From: Candidatus Latescibacterota bacterium
Lineage (GTDB): Bacteria > JAAXHH01 > JACQVL01
Direction: 5' to 3'
DNA length: 39,790 nt
NCBI GenBank assembly: GCA_016209865.1
Contig: JACQVL010000267.1
Span: forward strand, 1-39,790
The notes below the pieces were generated by a model. The model did no database searches. It saw only the letters and a list, made by a program, of their open reading frames with translations, and had not been told where the DNA came from. The number at the start of each line of letters is the position of its first letter. Within the stretch, counting starts at the first letter, position 1. Positions 24,686 to 33,663 of the stretch are shown here, in pieces. The position numbers were made by a program, and so were the translations under genes.

Positions 24686-24705
24686 GGGCGGGGTCACCCC
24701 GCCCC
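24685..24705. terminator. Perfect GC palindrome between convergent genes
   Basis: GGGGCGGGG and CCCCGCCCC form a 9-base stem with a TCA loop exactly between the lptG stop (24685) and the barrel gene stop (24714). Its position suits a bidirectional terminator, although T-tracts are absent. Confidence 0.55.
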
Positions 24706-24713
24706 TGCGGCAC

Positions 24714-25808
24714 CTACCAGCCCCAGCCGAATTTCAACTGGACTTCGTGCTGTCCCTGGCTGTCCTGGCCGGTGAACCGGCCCCGCTCGACCTGATAGTA
24801 GGCGTAGTCGAGCTTGATGATCTTGATATTCAGACCGCCACCGAATGACGGGTAGCCCTGGTAGAACCCCCCGCGGATGCTGATCAGGGGAATCCGGAAC
24901 TCCGCCCCCAGGTATACTCTGTTGAATAGAGAGACCCCGTCTTTGTTCAGCAGGTCGACGACATCCCCGGCCAGGAGCAGATGGTTCCGCCACATCGTGT
25001 GGGCGATCCCGGCCTTGACGTTCACCGGGAATTTGTCGTCCCCGACCTTCCCGGTCAGGTCCTGAATCACGAACCCCACCCTGGTCCGCTCCCCCAGAGA
25101 ATACAGCGACCCGACGTCGAGGGCGAACCCCGTCTTGCTGACCTGCAGGGAGTCGAGCACCTCATCGAACGTATCACCGATCTTCGAGACACCGACGCGG
25201 AAATGCGTCTGACGCCGGTTGATGACCTTCGCGTTGACCCCGATGGCGAGTTTTTCTGAGGCTTTCTTGGCGAACCCCATCGCCACGACCACGTCTAACA
25301 CGCCGTCCGCCGAGACCCGGGGTTCATAAATCCCCTTATCGACCGCGACGCCGGCCTTGACCACGCCGTACGCGGCCAGCCCAAAATTCCGGACGGCCAG
25401 GTTGAACATCGGGGCGATCCGGACGTTGATCGGGAGGCCATCGATCGCGGTCATATCCTGATAAATCTTATCCTGGTCAGCCGGAGCCAATTCATCGAAC
25501 TTCTGAAGTGAATCCGCATTATCAGACAGAAACTCGAACACCTTCTGCGTGTCCTGGTTCACCCCGATGCTGATGGGCAACCCGATATCCACATGCGACT
25601 GCGTCAGCAACGCCGGGTTGTACAGGAACGCGTTCGCGTTCCGTCCGGCCGCAAGGTAGGCGCCGCCCATCCCGAGCGCCCGGATATCAGGCCGGAACGG
25701 GACCTCCGTGGTCTTTATCGTCGAGCCGGCCAGGGCGTCTGTGGCGGCGATCAGGACCGCCAGCACAGCCACAAGCCGACAACACTGTTGGAAAGACCGT
25801 ACGATCAT
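24714..25808 (-). CDS. PorV/PorQ-like outer-membrane beta-barrel protein
   Basis: The 364-residue protein has a signal peptide (about 1-28, ending ALAG), then FRPDIRALGMGGAYLAAGRNANAFLYNPALL, the N-terminal signature of the PorV/PorQ/UPF0164 barrel family, followed by alternating beta strands and the aromatic C-terminus KFGWGW expected for an outer-membrane barrel. In Bacteroidota PorV shuttles type IX secretion cargo; in other phyla the family is mostly uncharacterised. ATG 25808 has GAGGAG 5 bases upstream. It lies 75 bases downstream of a TPR lipoprotein gene on the same strand, a likely outer-membrane pair. Confidence 0.82.
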   Translation of the reverse strand: MIVRSFQQCCRLVAVLAVLIAATDALAGSTIKTTEVPFRPDIRALGMGGAYLAAGRNANAFLYNPALLTQSHVDIGLPISIGVNQDTQKVFEFLSDNADSLQKFDELAPADQDKIYQDMTAIDGLPINVRIAPMFNLAVRNFGLAAYGVVKAGVAVDKGIYEPRVSADGVLDVVVAMGFAKKASEKLAIGVNAKVINRRQTHFRVGVSKIGDTFDEVLDSLQVSKTGFALDVGSLYSLGERTRVGFVIQDLTGKVGDDKFPVNVKAGIAHTMWRNHLLLAGDVVDLLNKDGVSLFNRVYLGAEFRIPLISIRGGFYQGYPSFGGGLNIKIIKLDYAYYQVERGRFTGQDSQGQHEVQLKFGWGW

Positions 25809-25883
25809 GGTTGCTCCTCTTTCTCTCATGGGGTTCATCTCACTCTACCGGCTGGTGTGCCCGATGCATCCAACGTTCGGGGA

Positions 25884-26843
25884 CTACGGGAAATGGCTGT
25901 CCTCATCGACCAATCCATCACCATCATCATCGAACCCATTAATCGCCTCTTCGTCCACACGACCGTCACCGTCGTTATCTCCGATCCCCAGGTTACCCGG
26001 CTGGCCAGTGTTGATAAAGTATTTGGATGCGGAATTGCCCAGATCATCGATCGCCTTTTCGAGCTCGTCCACATCGATGGCGGAATCTTTTGTCAGGAGA
26101 CCGGCCTGTCTGAGGTTGTCGAGAACCTGCTGGACGAGGCTTCTGCGCTGTCCGCCTTCTGATTGGGTGAGGTCCCTGATCAGGGTGTTGAAGGAGGACG
26201 CCTGATCCGGGGAGGTAATGACGCCGCCCAAATCGAACGAAAAGTTCTCATCCGTGGTTCGATTGATATCAAAGAAAAAGTCAGCGGAGTTAATCACCTC
26301 ATCCCCGTTCGTATCCCGCAGCCGGAGGAACGAGCGGATCGTGTTGGCGATCGCTAAATCCAGCCCGATCGAGGAGGAGTCGAATGACCCGTGCGTGAGA
26401 CCTTGAGAGATCGGCTCCAGGTCTTTGACGATCGTGATATTGGCCTGGTAGATGCGCGTCTTCTCCGCATCATCCTCAGCCCTCGGTTTCGTCGGGTTTG
26501 GGCTGAACAACGGCAAACTGGCCCCTGTTTTGTTCGCGTTATTCGTCACGTCTCGAATCAGCGTCACGATACTGAACCCGGAGGCCAGGAGCGATGCCTT
26601 CGCATGATAAAACCGCGCGTCGCTGTTCTGAGGGTCGGCGAGAATCGCCTGGGCAAACGTCGATTCCGCCTGAGCGAACTGCCCATCCCGGAGTTGTTCC
26701 TGTCCCTTGACGATCAAATCACCGCTGTTCTTCTTGTCCGCGCTCTTGAACCCAAAGATGTTGCCGCCCTTGCAGCCGCCTAAGACGACCCCGGCGAGCA
26801 ACACAGCCAGCCCCATCCACTGTCGAAAGACTCTCTTCTTCAT
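25884..26843 (-). CDS. TPR lipoprotein with EF-hand-like and Asp-rich C-terminal calcium loops
   Basis: The 319-residue protein has a lipoprotein signal ending LGGC (Cys24), a TPR pair (about 40-90: QLRDGQFAQAESTFAQAILADP), and a middle helical domain without recognised family. DTNGDEVINSADFFFD is an EF-hand/dockerin-like loop. The tail DNDGDGRVDEEAINGFDDDG plus GLVDEDSHFP gives two further DxDxDG loops like thrombospondin type 3 repeats. It is probably anchored in the outer membrane and calcium-bound. AGGAGGGAG precedes the ATG. Its start overlaps a possible 33-codon ORF by four bases. The function is unknown. Confidence 0.78.
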   Translation of the reverse strand: MKKRVFRQWMGLAVLLAGVVLGGCKGGNIFGFKSADKKNSGDLIVKGQEQLRDGQFAQAESTFAQAILADPQNSDARFYHAKASLLASGFSIVTLIRDVTNNANKTGASLPLFSPNPTKPRAEDDAEKTRIYQANITIVKDLEPISQGLTHGSFDSSSIGLDLAIANTIRSFLRLRDTNGDEVINSADFFFDINRTTDENFSFDLGGVITSPDQASSFNTLIRDLTQSEGGQRRSLVQQVLDNLRQAGLLTKDSAIDVDELEKAIDDLGNSASKYFINTGQPGNLGIGDNDGDGRVDEEAINGFDDDGDGLVDEDSHFP

Positions 26844-26941
26844 GCTCTCCCTCCTGACCATGAACCAACCGTCACAGCAGCCAATCGCTGTAGTGATTCT
26901 AACGAGTACGAACGGCCCCCCAGTTCCGCCATTGTCGACAA
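26840..26941 (-). CDS. Possible 33-residue ORF coupled to the lipoprotein gene
   Basis: TTG 26939-26941 lies 9 bases after AAGGAGGTG (26951-26959), a nine-base match to the complement of the 16S rRNA 3' end. The frame runs MSTMAELGGRSYSLESLQRL and on to a TGA that overlaps the lipoprotein ATG as ATGA. The perfect ribosome site 13 bases after the ahcY stop and the 4-base overlap are the only evidence. The peptide has no signal, helix or known motif and might be a leader for translational coupling, or chance. Confidence 0.35.
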   Translation of the reverse strand: MSTMAELGGRSYSLESLQRLAAVTVGSWSGGRA

Positions 26942-26972
26942 CCGAGCAACCACCTCCTTCGGATGATTCCGA

Positions 26973-28250
<1,278 letters not shown>

Positions 28251-28260
28251 TTATCCTTCC

Positions 28261-28284
28261 CGAACCCCGAACCCTGAATCCCGA
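28261..28284. repeat. Three tandem heptamers (CGAACCC type) between metK and ahcY
   Basis: CGAACCC, CGAACCC and TGAATCC follow each other at 28261-28281. They are a single-arm heptamer array within a 59-base spacer. No SAM or SAH riboswitch fits in this gap. Confidence 0.65.
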
Positions 28285-28291
28285 GTTGTCT

Positions 28292-29431
28292 CTATCCTCG
28301 CTTCAACTCGTCCACTTTATCGCAGTGCTCCCACGTAAACTCTGGCTCATTCCGGCCGAAATGGCCGTACGCGGCGGTCTTCGCGTAGATCGGCCGGCGC
28401 AGGTCGAGCCGGTCGATGATGCCGGCCGGGGTGAGGTCGAAATGCTTGCGAACCAGCCGGGCGACCTCGGTGTCGGGCATGACGCCCGTCCCGAACGTGT
28501 TGATCATGATCGACACCGGGTCGGCCACCCCGATGACGTAGGCTAACTGAATCTCGCACTGGGCCGCCAGTCCGGCGGCGACGAGATTCTTCGCCACATG
28601 GCGCGCGGCATAGGAGGCCGACCGGTCGACTTTCGTCGGGTCCTTGCCCGAATACGCCCCTCCGCCATGACGGCAGAACCCCCCGTACGTATCGACGATG
28701 ATTTTACGCCCGGTTAACCCCGTATCCCCGTGCGGGCCTCCGATGACGAACCGTCCGGTCGCATTGATAAAGTACTTGATGCGACCCGGATCGATCAACT
28801 CCTTCGGGATTTCCAGGAGAATCACTTTGGAGATGATGTCATCCCGAATCTGTTCACTGGGCACATCCGGGTGGTGTTGGGCGGCGATGACGACCGTATC
28901 GACGCGGGCCGGTTTCCCGTTCACGTACTCCACGGTCACCTGCGTCTTCCCGTCCGGCCGCAGGTACGGGATCGTCCCGGTCTTCCGGGCTTTCGCCAGC
29001 CCCATCGCCAGCCGCTGCGCTAAGGTGATGGGCGTGGGCATGAGCTCCGGGGTCTCGTTCGTCGCGTACCCGAACATCATCCCCTGATCCCCCGCCCCCA
29101 GCCGGTCGACCCCCATGGCGATATCGCTCGACTGACGGTCGATCGTCGTCAGGACGGCGCACGTCTCCCAGTCGAACCCGTAGCTGGAGTCCGTGTAGCC
29201 GATCGTCTTGACCATGTTCCGGGCGACCGTCGGCATATCGACGTAGGCCGACGTGGTGATCTCCCCCCCGATGATCGTCAGGCCGGTCGTCACGAACGTC
29301 TCGCAGGCGACGCGCGCATACGGGTCTTTCTCGATGATCGCGTCGAGCACGGCGTCCGAGATCTGATCGGCGATCTTGTCGGGATGGCCTTCCGTGACGG
29401 ATTCAGAGGTGAACAGATAACTCGATGGCAT
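28292..29431 (-). CDS. metK: S-adenosylmethionine synthase
   Basis: The 379-residue enzyme makes S-adenosylmethionine from methionine and ATP. Signatures seen are [20 protein letters not shown] with the ATP-site His, [30 protein letters not shown] and [22 protein letters not shown] at 29440-29445 lies 8 bases before the ATG. The gene leads a metK-ahcY pair. The upstream 66 bases hold an ATTCCCGC palindrome but nothing resembling a SAM riboswitch. Confidence 0.97.
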   Translation of the reverse strand: MPSSYLFTSESVTEGHPDKIADQISDAVLDAIIEKDPYARVACETFVTTGLTIIGGEITTSAYVDMPTVARNMVKTIGYTDSSYGFDWETCAVLTTIDRQSSDIAMGVDRLGAGDQGMMFGYATNETPELMPTPITLAQRLAMGLAKARKTGTIPYLRPDGKTQVTVEYVNGKPARVDTVVIAAQHHPDVPSEQIRDDIISKVILLEIPKELIDPGRIKYFINATGRFVIGGPHGDTGLTGRKIIVDTYGGFCRHGGGAYSGKDPTKVDRSASYAARHVAKNLVAAGLAAQCEIQLAYVIGVADPVSIMINTFGTGVMPDTEVARLVRKHFDLTPAGIIDRLDLRRPIYAKTAAYGHFGRNEPEFTWEHCDKVDELKRG

Positions 29432-29465
29432 GCGGTTGACTCCTAAGAAAAGATAGGCTGAAAGG

Positions 29466-29485
29466 ATTCCCGCTCGCGCAGGAAT
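29466..29485. repeat. ATTCCCGC-type palindrome between the nucleotidyltransferase and metK genes
   Basis: ATTCC and GGAAT arms surround CGCTCGCGCA, followed by GACA as in the 15900 copy. It occupies the short gap between a stop codon and the metK ribosome site. Confidence 0.65.
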
Positions 29486-29497
29486 GACAGGCTGAGA

Positions 29498-30475
29498 TTA
29501 AAAACTCACCTCCGACGAATCTCCCACGTTGAGGTGAAGATAGGACCCTTTGACGACCGCTCGATCCCCGATGAGCGAGCCTTCCAGCAGGCAATCCTGG
29601 ACAGTCGCACCTTCGCTGATGATCGAGTTGCTGATGACCGAATGCTGGACGATCGCCCCGCCCGCGATCGAGACGAACGGGCCGATAACCGACGCCATGA
29701 TCTGGGCGTCATCGGCGATGGAGACGGGCGGCAAGATGATCGAGCCGTCGATCCGGCGGGGTGTCGCGCGCAGCTCCAACAACCGCCGATTCGTCTCCAG
29801 TAACGTCTCCGGCTTCCCGCAATCGTACCACTCATCGACGGTGAACGTGATGAGCGGCTCGTCCCGTTCGACCATCAACTGGAGGGCATCGGTCAGTTGA
29901 TACTCCCCCCGCGTCGTCCGCCCGGTGCGAATGAGGTCGTCGAGACACTGGGCAAACACCGGAGTGCAGGCGATGTAGTACACCCCGGCGATCACTAAAT
30001 TCGACCGGGGATGCTCCGGCTTCTCGACGAGACGGACGACCCGGTTGTCCTCCACTTCGACCACCCCGAACCGCCGGATGTCCCCCTGCATCGGTTTCAC
30101 TCCGATCGCGCTCAAATTTGAGTGAGCGCGCAGGTGGGAAAAATCGGAGTTGAAGATCGTGTCGCCGAGGATGATGAGGACCGGTTCGTCGTCGAAGTGC
30201 TCCCGGCCGAGATGGATCGCATGGGCGATCCCGCACGTCTCGTGCTGGACGACGTAATGGGCGTTGAACGCGTACTGGGTATTCACGTAATCGATGATCT
30301 TCTGGCCCATGTTCCCGATGATCAGGGTGACCTCCTGGACGCCTAACGCCACCAGCTCATCCAGGATATACCCCAGGATCGGCTTGCCGGCGACGTGCAT
30401 CAACGCCTTCGGCGTGGTATGCGTGTGCGGTCGCAGGCGGCTGCCGATCCCGGCCACGGGGATGATCCCTTTCAT
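29498..30475 (-). CDS. Sugar-phosphate nucleotidyltransferase with left-handed beta-helix tail
   Basis: The 325-residue protein opens MKGIIPVAGIGSRLRPHTHT, the NTP-binding signature of the GlmU/RmlA/ManC-like superfamily, and has a metal-site Asp in LIILGDTIF, GVYYIACTPVF, and a C-terminal hexapeptide-repeat beta-helix (about 235-315: IMASVIGPFVSIAGGAIVQH and following). It should make an NDP-sugar for surface glycan or LPS; glucose-1-phosphate thymidylyl- or uridylyl-transfer and mannose-1-phosphate guanylyl-transfer are all possible. The start at 30475 has a weak GAGG. A CRP-like palindrome and a TATACT -10 box lie just upstream, so cAMP control is plausible. Confidence 0.88.
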   Translation of the reverse strand: MKGIIPVAGIGSRLRPHTHTTPKALMHVAGKPILGYILDELVALGVQEVTLIIGNMGQKIIDYVNTQYAFNAHYVVQHETCGIAHAIHLGREHFDDEPVLIILGDTIFNSDFSHLRAHSNLSAIGVKPMQGDIRRFGVVEVEDNRVVRLVEKPEHPRSNLVIAGVYYIACTPVFAQCLDDLIRTGRTTRGEYQLTDALQLMVERDEPLITFTVDEWYDCGKPETLLETNRRLLELRATPRRIDGSIILPPVSIADDAQIMASVIGPFVSIAGGAIVQHSVISNSIISEGATVQDCLLEGSLIGDRAVVKGSYLHLNVGDSSEVSF

Positions 30476-30504
30476 CGAGCGCCTCGTCGTGTTACAACAC
30501 AATC

Positions 30505-30635
30505 GGTGGTCGGTAGTCAGTAACACCAGAAAAGTTAGTATAAAATCATTCAAAGAGAGAAAACGGATGTGATGAAAATCACATTTCCCAGACCACCTGC
30601 TCTCACCGACCACCGACTACCGACCACCGACCACC
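30505..30635. repeat. Facing GGTGGTC/GACCACC heptamer arrays
   Basis: The left array is GGTGGTC and GGTAGTC (30505-30518). The right array (30608-30635) is GACCACC, GACTACC, GACCACC, GACCACC and contains the TAG stop of the inositol-phosphatase gene. Between them lie a -10 box and the CRP-like site. Confidence 0.85.
30537..30583 (-). promoter_or_regulatory. CRP-like site and -10 box upstream of the nucleotidyltransferase gene
   Basis: TGTGA-TGAAAA-TCACA at 30568-30583 is an exact match to the TGTGA-N6-TCACA CRP consensus, and the symmetry extends one base each way (A...T). On the minus strand a TATACT -10 box follows at 30537-30542, without a good -35. The site is centred about 45 bases upstream of the predicted start near 30530, roughly where an activator would replace a -35. 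CRP/FNR-family recognition is inferred. Confidence 0.6.
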
Positions 30636-31576
30636 GAATCTTTTACATACGCCACGAGTGCCTGGTGAACCGCCGGGGTGGCGCTGGCTGCGCACGAGAG
30701 CACGTTCTGCTCCGTCGTGTCGAGCACCGGGACGCTCCCCAGGTCAGTCCCGTCCGCGTCCGTTACCACCCCGCCCGCTTCCTGGACGATCAGGACGGCG
30801 GCCGCGATATCGTACGGAAACAGGCCGAGCACCCGCCCCTGGCCCGCCGCCAGGAAGTCCGCCCGGCTCTCCGGCCGCTGGGCGAGGATCCATCCTCCGA
30901 CGTCCAGGTACGCGTCGAGCTGGCCGGTCGTGAGACGGGTGAGCGCATACGACGAACTGTTGAACACGAACACCCCGGCCCGGACGGACGACCGGTCGAT
31001 CAACGGGCCCAGGACGTCGATGACGTGCTGAGCGGGACGCCCGACCAGTTCAAACCCCCAGAAGACCTCGCCGAGGTCCGCGCCCGTCGCACGCGTCGGG
31101 ACGAGACACGGCCGGCCGTCGAGCCGGGCGCCGCGCCCGCGCTCCGCCGTGAAACACCGGCCGGACTGGATCTCGATCACACACCCGGCCCGGACATCCC
31201 GGAGCCGGGGGGTCTCAAGACACGGGCACACGGCGACCGACACGCACGCCTGCTCGAACCCGACGGCGGCGGGCCGGGTCCCGTCGATCGGGTCGACGAT
31301 AAGCAGCCAGTCGGGCGAAGGGGCGACCTCGACCAGTCCCTTGTCCTCGGAGTAGTACGCCACCTGGACATCCGTCCGCTGAAGGTAATCCTGCAAGGCC
31401 GTCTCGGCCACCCGGTCGATCTGGAACGTCGCATCCCCGCTGGCCGCGGTCCCGACCACCTCCCGTGCGGTCCGGTGGCCGGCGAACGGGAGGACGGCCG
31501 ATCGGATGGCGCGCGCCACGGCCTGAGCCAGGCCGGTCACCGAGCTCGTTTCGTCAACTCCTCCCAGCCTACTCAT
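30617..31576 (-). CDS. Inositol monophosphatase family protein
   Basis: The 319-residue protein has the IMPase/FBPase-IV metal sites: SEDKG (Glu), WLLIVDPIDGTRPA (Asp-Pro-Ile-Asp-Gly-Thr), and FPYDIAAAVLIVQEAGG. It should be a Mg-dependent phosphatase for an inositol, fructose-1,6-bis- or 3'-phosphoadenosine phosphate; the substrate cannot be chosen. It is about 50 residues longer than SuhB because of insertions in the middle. The ATG overlaps the ptsI stop by eight bases, and it ends the PTS operon. Its last residues and TAG (DSVVGGR) are the translation of a GGTGGTC heptamer array. Confidence 0.85.
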   Translation of the reverse strand: MSRLGGVDETSSVTGLAQAVARAIRSAVLPFAGHRTAREVVGTAASGDATFQIDRVAETALQDYLQRTDVQVAYYSEDKGLVEVAPSPDWLLIVDPIDGTRPAAVGFEQACVSVAVCPCLETPRLRDVRAGCVIEIQSGRCFTAERGRGARLDGRPCLVPTRATGADLGEVFWGFELVGRPAQHVIDVLGPLIDRSSVRAGVFVFNSSSYALTRLTTGQLDAYLDVGGWILAQRPESRADFLAAGQGRVLGLFPYDIAAAVLIVQEAGGVVTDADGTDLGSVPVLDTTEQNVLSCAASATPAVHQALVAYVKDSVVGGR

Positions 31577-33332
31577 ATCCGATCGCGTTCTTGAAGCACA
31601 CCTGAAATTCCGCCTGGGTATAGTCCTGGATATCCTTCGACGTGGAGAGGGTAACGGCGTACTGAGCGATAGCCTGTGCCTTCGAGAAGGTGACAGATCG
31701 GATGATTTTCTTGATTTCGGGAATATCGATCGTGCTCATGCTCAACTCATCCACCCCCAGGCCGAGCAGCAGGAACGCAGTGATGGGATCCCCCGCCATC
31801 TCGCCGCACACGCCCACCCAGAGACCTTCATGATGCCCCGCCTCGACGACCGAGGCGATCAACCGGAGGATCGCCGGGTTGAATGGGTCGTAGTACGCGG
31901 CGATCTTTGCGTTGCTCCGGTCGACTGCTAAGGTATACTGAATCAGGTCGTTCGTCCCGATGCTGAAGAAATCCACCTCACGCGCCAGGTCTCGGGCGAT
32001 CAGCGCCGCCGAGGGGACTTCGATCATCATCCCGACCGGGATGGAGCGATCGTACGGGATGCCCGCGCCATCCAGCTCAGCCCGGGCTTCATCGAGGATC
32101 TGTTTGGAGTGCCTCAGGACGGCCAGCCCGGAGATCATCGGGAACATGATCCGGAGGTTGCCCATCGTGCTGGCCCGGAGGATCGCCCGCAACTGGGCTT
32201 TGAAGAGATCGGGCCGCTCAAGACAGATCCGGATGCCCCGGTACCCCAGCGCCGGGTTGGCTTCGTGCGGGAGGTCCAACTGATGGAGGACTTTATCCGT
32301 CCCCAGGTCGAGCGTCCGGATGATGACGGGCTTCGGAGCCAGGCGTTGGGCGATATCCCAGTACGAGGCGTACTGTTCCTCCTCGGTCGGCAAGGTCGGG
32401 CGTAAGATGTACAGGAATTCGGTCCGGTAGAGGCCGACCCCGACCGCTCCGGAGGAGAGCACCCCATCGATCTCGCTGGGGAGTTCGATGTTCGCCGACA
32501 CGTCGACCGCATGACCATCCGGAGTCACGGCCGGGAGGTCCTTCAGACGGGTCAACCCGCGTTCGACGGCGGATTGTTTCGTCCGGGCTTCCTCGAAACG
32601 GCGCAGGGTGTCCTCGTCCGGGTTGAGGTAGATCGCCCCGTCATTCCCGTCGACGATGATGAGCGAGCCGTGCTCGATCTCACGGGTGGCAACGTCAACC
32701 CCGACCACCGCCGGGATGGCCAGGCCGCGAGCGACGATCGCCGCATGGGCGGTGCGTCCCCCGCCGTCGGTGACGAACCCGAGGACGGAGTCCCGGTGCA
32801 TCTCCGCCGTGTCGGAGGGGGAGAGGTGATGGGCAACGACGATCACCGGGGAGGTGAGGTCGGCGAGCGGAAGCCGCTGTTCCCCCCGGAGATGGGCGAG
32901 TACGCGATGCCGGATGTCTTCAAAGTCGGCCGTTCGTTCGCGGAGGTAGGGGTCGGTGGCCGCCGCCATCGTAGCGATGCCGCGTTGCATGATGGCGTTG
33001 AACACCCACTCCGCGTTCTTGCGCTCCCGACGAATCCGGGCGATCGTCGCGCCGACCATCTCCGGGTCGTCCAGGAGCGTCAGGTGGGCGCCGAAGATAT
33101 GAGCGATCTCCTCGCCCACATCCCCGGCGATCCGCTCCTGCAGGACGATCAGGTCGTCCCGGGTGCGCACGATCGCCTCCTGAAACCGGTCGACCTCCCG
33201 TTCCACGTCTCCTTCCGCCAGGTCGCGCTCTTGGACGCGGAATTCCTGCCGGTCGAGCAAGAAGGCCGGGCCGATGGCGATCCCGGGCGACGCCGGAATC
33301 CCGGACAGGGTGCGGACAGAGGAAGTGCTCAT
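31569..33332 (-). CDS. ptsI: Phosphoenolpyruvate-protein phosphotransferase, enzyme I
   Basis: The 587-residue cytosolic enzyme takes phosphate from PEP and gives it to HPr. The active-site segment GGGRTAHAAIVARGLAIPAVVG contains His196 (Ala replaces the usual Ser before it). The PEP-binding barrel has GLYRTEFLY, EVPSAALIA, DFFSIGTNDLIQYTLAVDR and GVCGEMAGDP with the conserved Cys. It overlaps ptsH by four bases and the phosphatase gene by eight. No sugar-specific EII gene is seen nearby. Confidence 0.96.
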   Translation of the reverse strand: MSTSSVRTLSGIPASPGIAIGPAFLLDRQEFRVQERDLAEGDVEREVDRFQEAIVRTRDDLIVLQERIAGDVGEEIAHIFGAHLTLLDDPEMVGATIARIRRERKNAEWVFNAIMQRGIATMAAATDPYLRERTADFEDIRHRVLAHLRGEQRLPLADLTSPVIVVAHHLSPSDTAEMHRDSVLGFVTDGGGRTAHAAIVARGLAIPAVVGVDVATREIEHGSLIIVDGNDGAIYLNPDEDTLRRFEEARTKQSAVERGLTRLKDLPAVTPDGHAVDVSANIELPSEIDGVLSSGAVGVGLYRTEFLYILRPTLPTEEEQYASYWDIAQRLAPKPVIIRTLDLGTDKVLHQLDLPHEANPALGYRGIRICLERPDLFKAQLRAILRASTMGNLRIMFPMISGLAVLRHSKQILDEARAELDGAGIPYDRSIPVGMMIEVPSAALIARDLAREVDFFSIGTNDLIQYTLAVDRSNAKIAAYYDPFNPAILRLIASVVEAGHHEGLWVGVCGEMAGDPITAFLLLGLGVDELSMSTIDIPEIKKIIRSVTFSKAQAIAQYAVTLSTSKDIQDYTQAEFQVCFKNAIGYE

Positions 33333-33598
33333 TCCGGCTCTCCGAATCGATCCTCGACGAGCTGAGCCAGGGTCGCGATCGCGTCCGCCTCATCCTCGCC
33401 GGTTGCCTGAATCGTGATCGCGCTGCCGTACTCGGCGGCAAGCATCATGACCCCCATAATGCTCTTTCCGTTCACCGTCAGATCATCTTTACTGATGAGA
33501 ATCTCAGAGCGGAACTTCGAGGCGGTCTGGGCGATCTGCTCGGCAGGGCGCATGTGGAGTCCTGTCTTATTCCGAATCGACACCGTGATTTCAGCCAT
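33329..33598 (-). CDS. ptsH: Phosphocarrier protein HPr
   Basis: The 89-residue HPr has the catalytic His15 in KTGLHMRPA and the regulatory Ser46 in GKSIMGVMML, the residue phosphorylated by HPr kinase. It receives phosphate from enzyme I. The presence of Ser46 agrees with hprK just upstream. The gene overlaps ptsI by four bases; the 65-base gap to hprK, where an EIIA gene sometimes lies in other bacteria, holds none. Confidence 0.96.
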   Translation of the reverse strand: MAEITVSIRNKTGLHMRPAEQIAQTASKFRSEILISKDDLTVNGKSIMGVMMLAAEYGSAITIQATGEDEADAIATLAQLVEDRFGEPE

Positions 33599-33663
33599 TG
33601 ACCGAGACGCGAATTCCTCTCACGGCAGACACCCTGGCGAGAGAGACACACGACCGGGCAGCC

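Noticed and set aside
29432-29497. SAM riboswitch upstream of metK
   Set aside because: The gap is 66 bases, mostly an ATTCCCGC palindrome and a ribosome-binding site; no SAM-binding core is visible. The 59-base ahcY leader likewise shows no SAH riboswitch.
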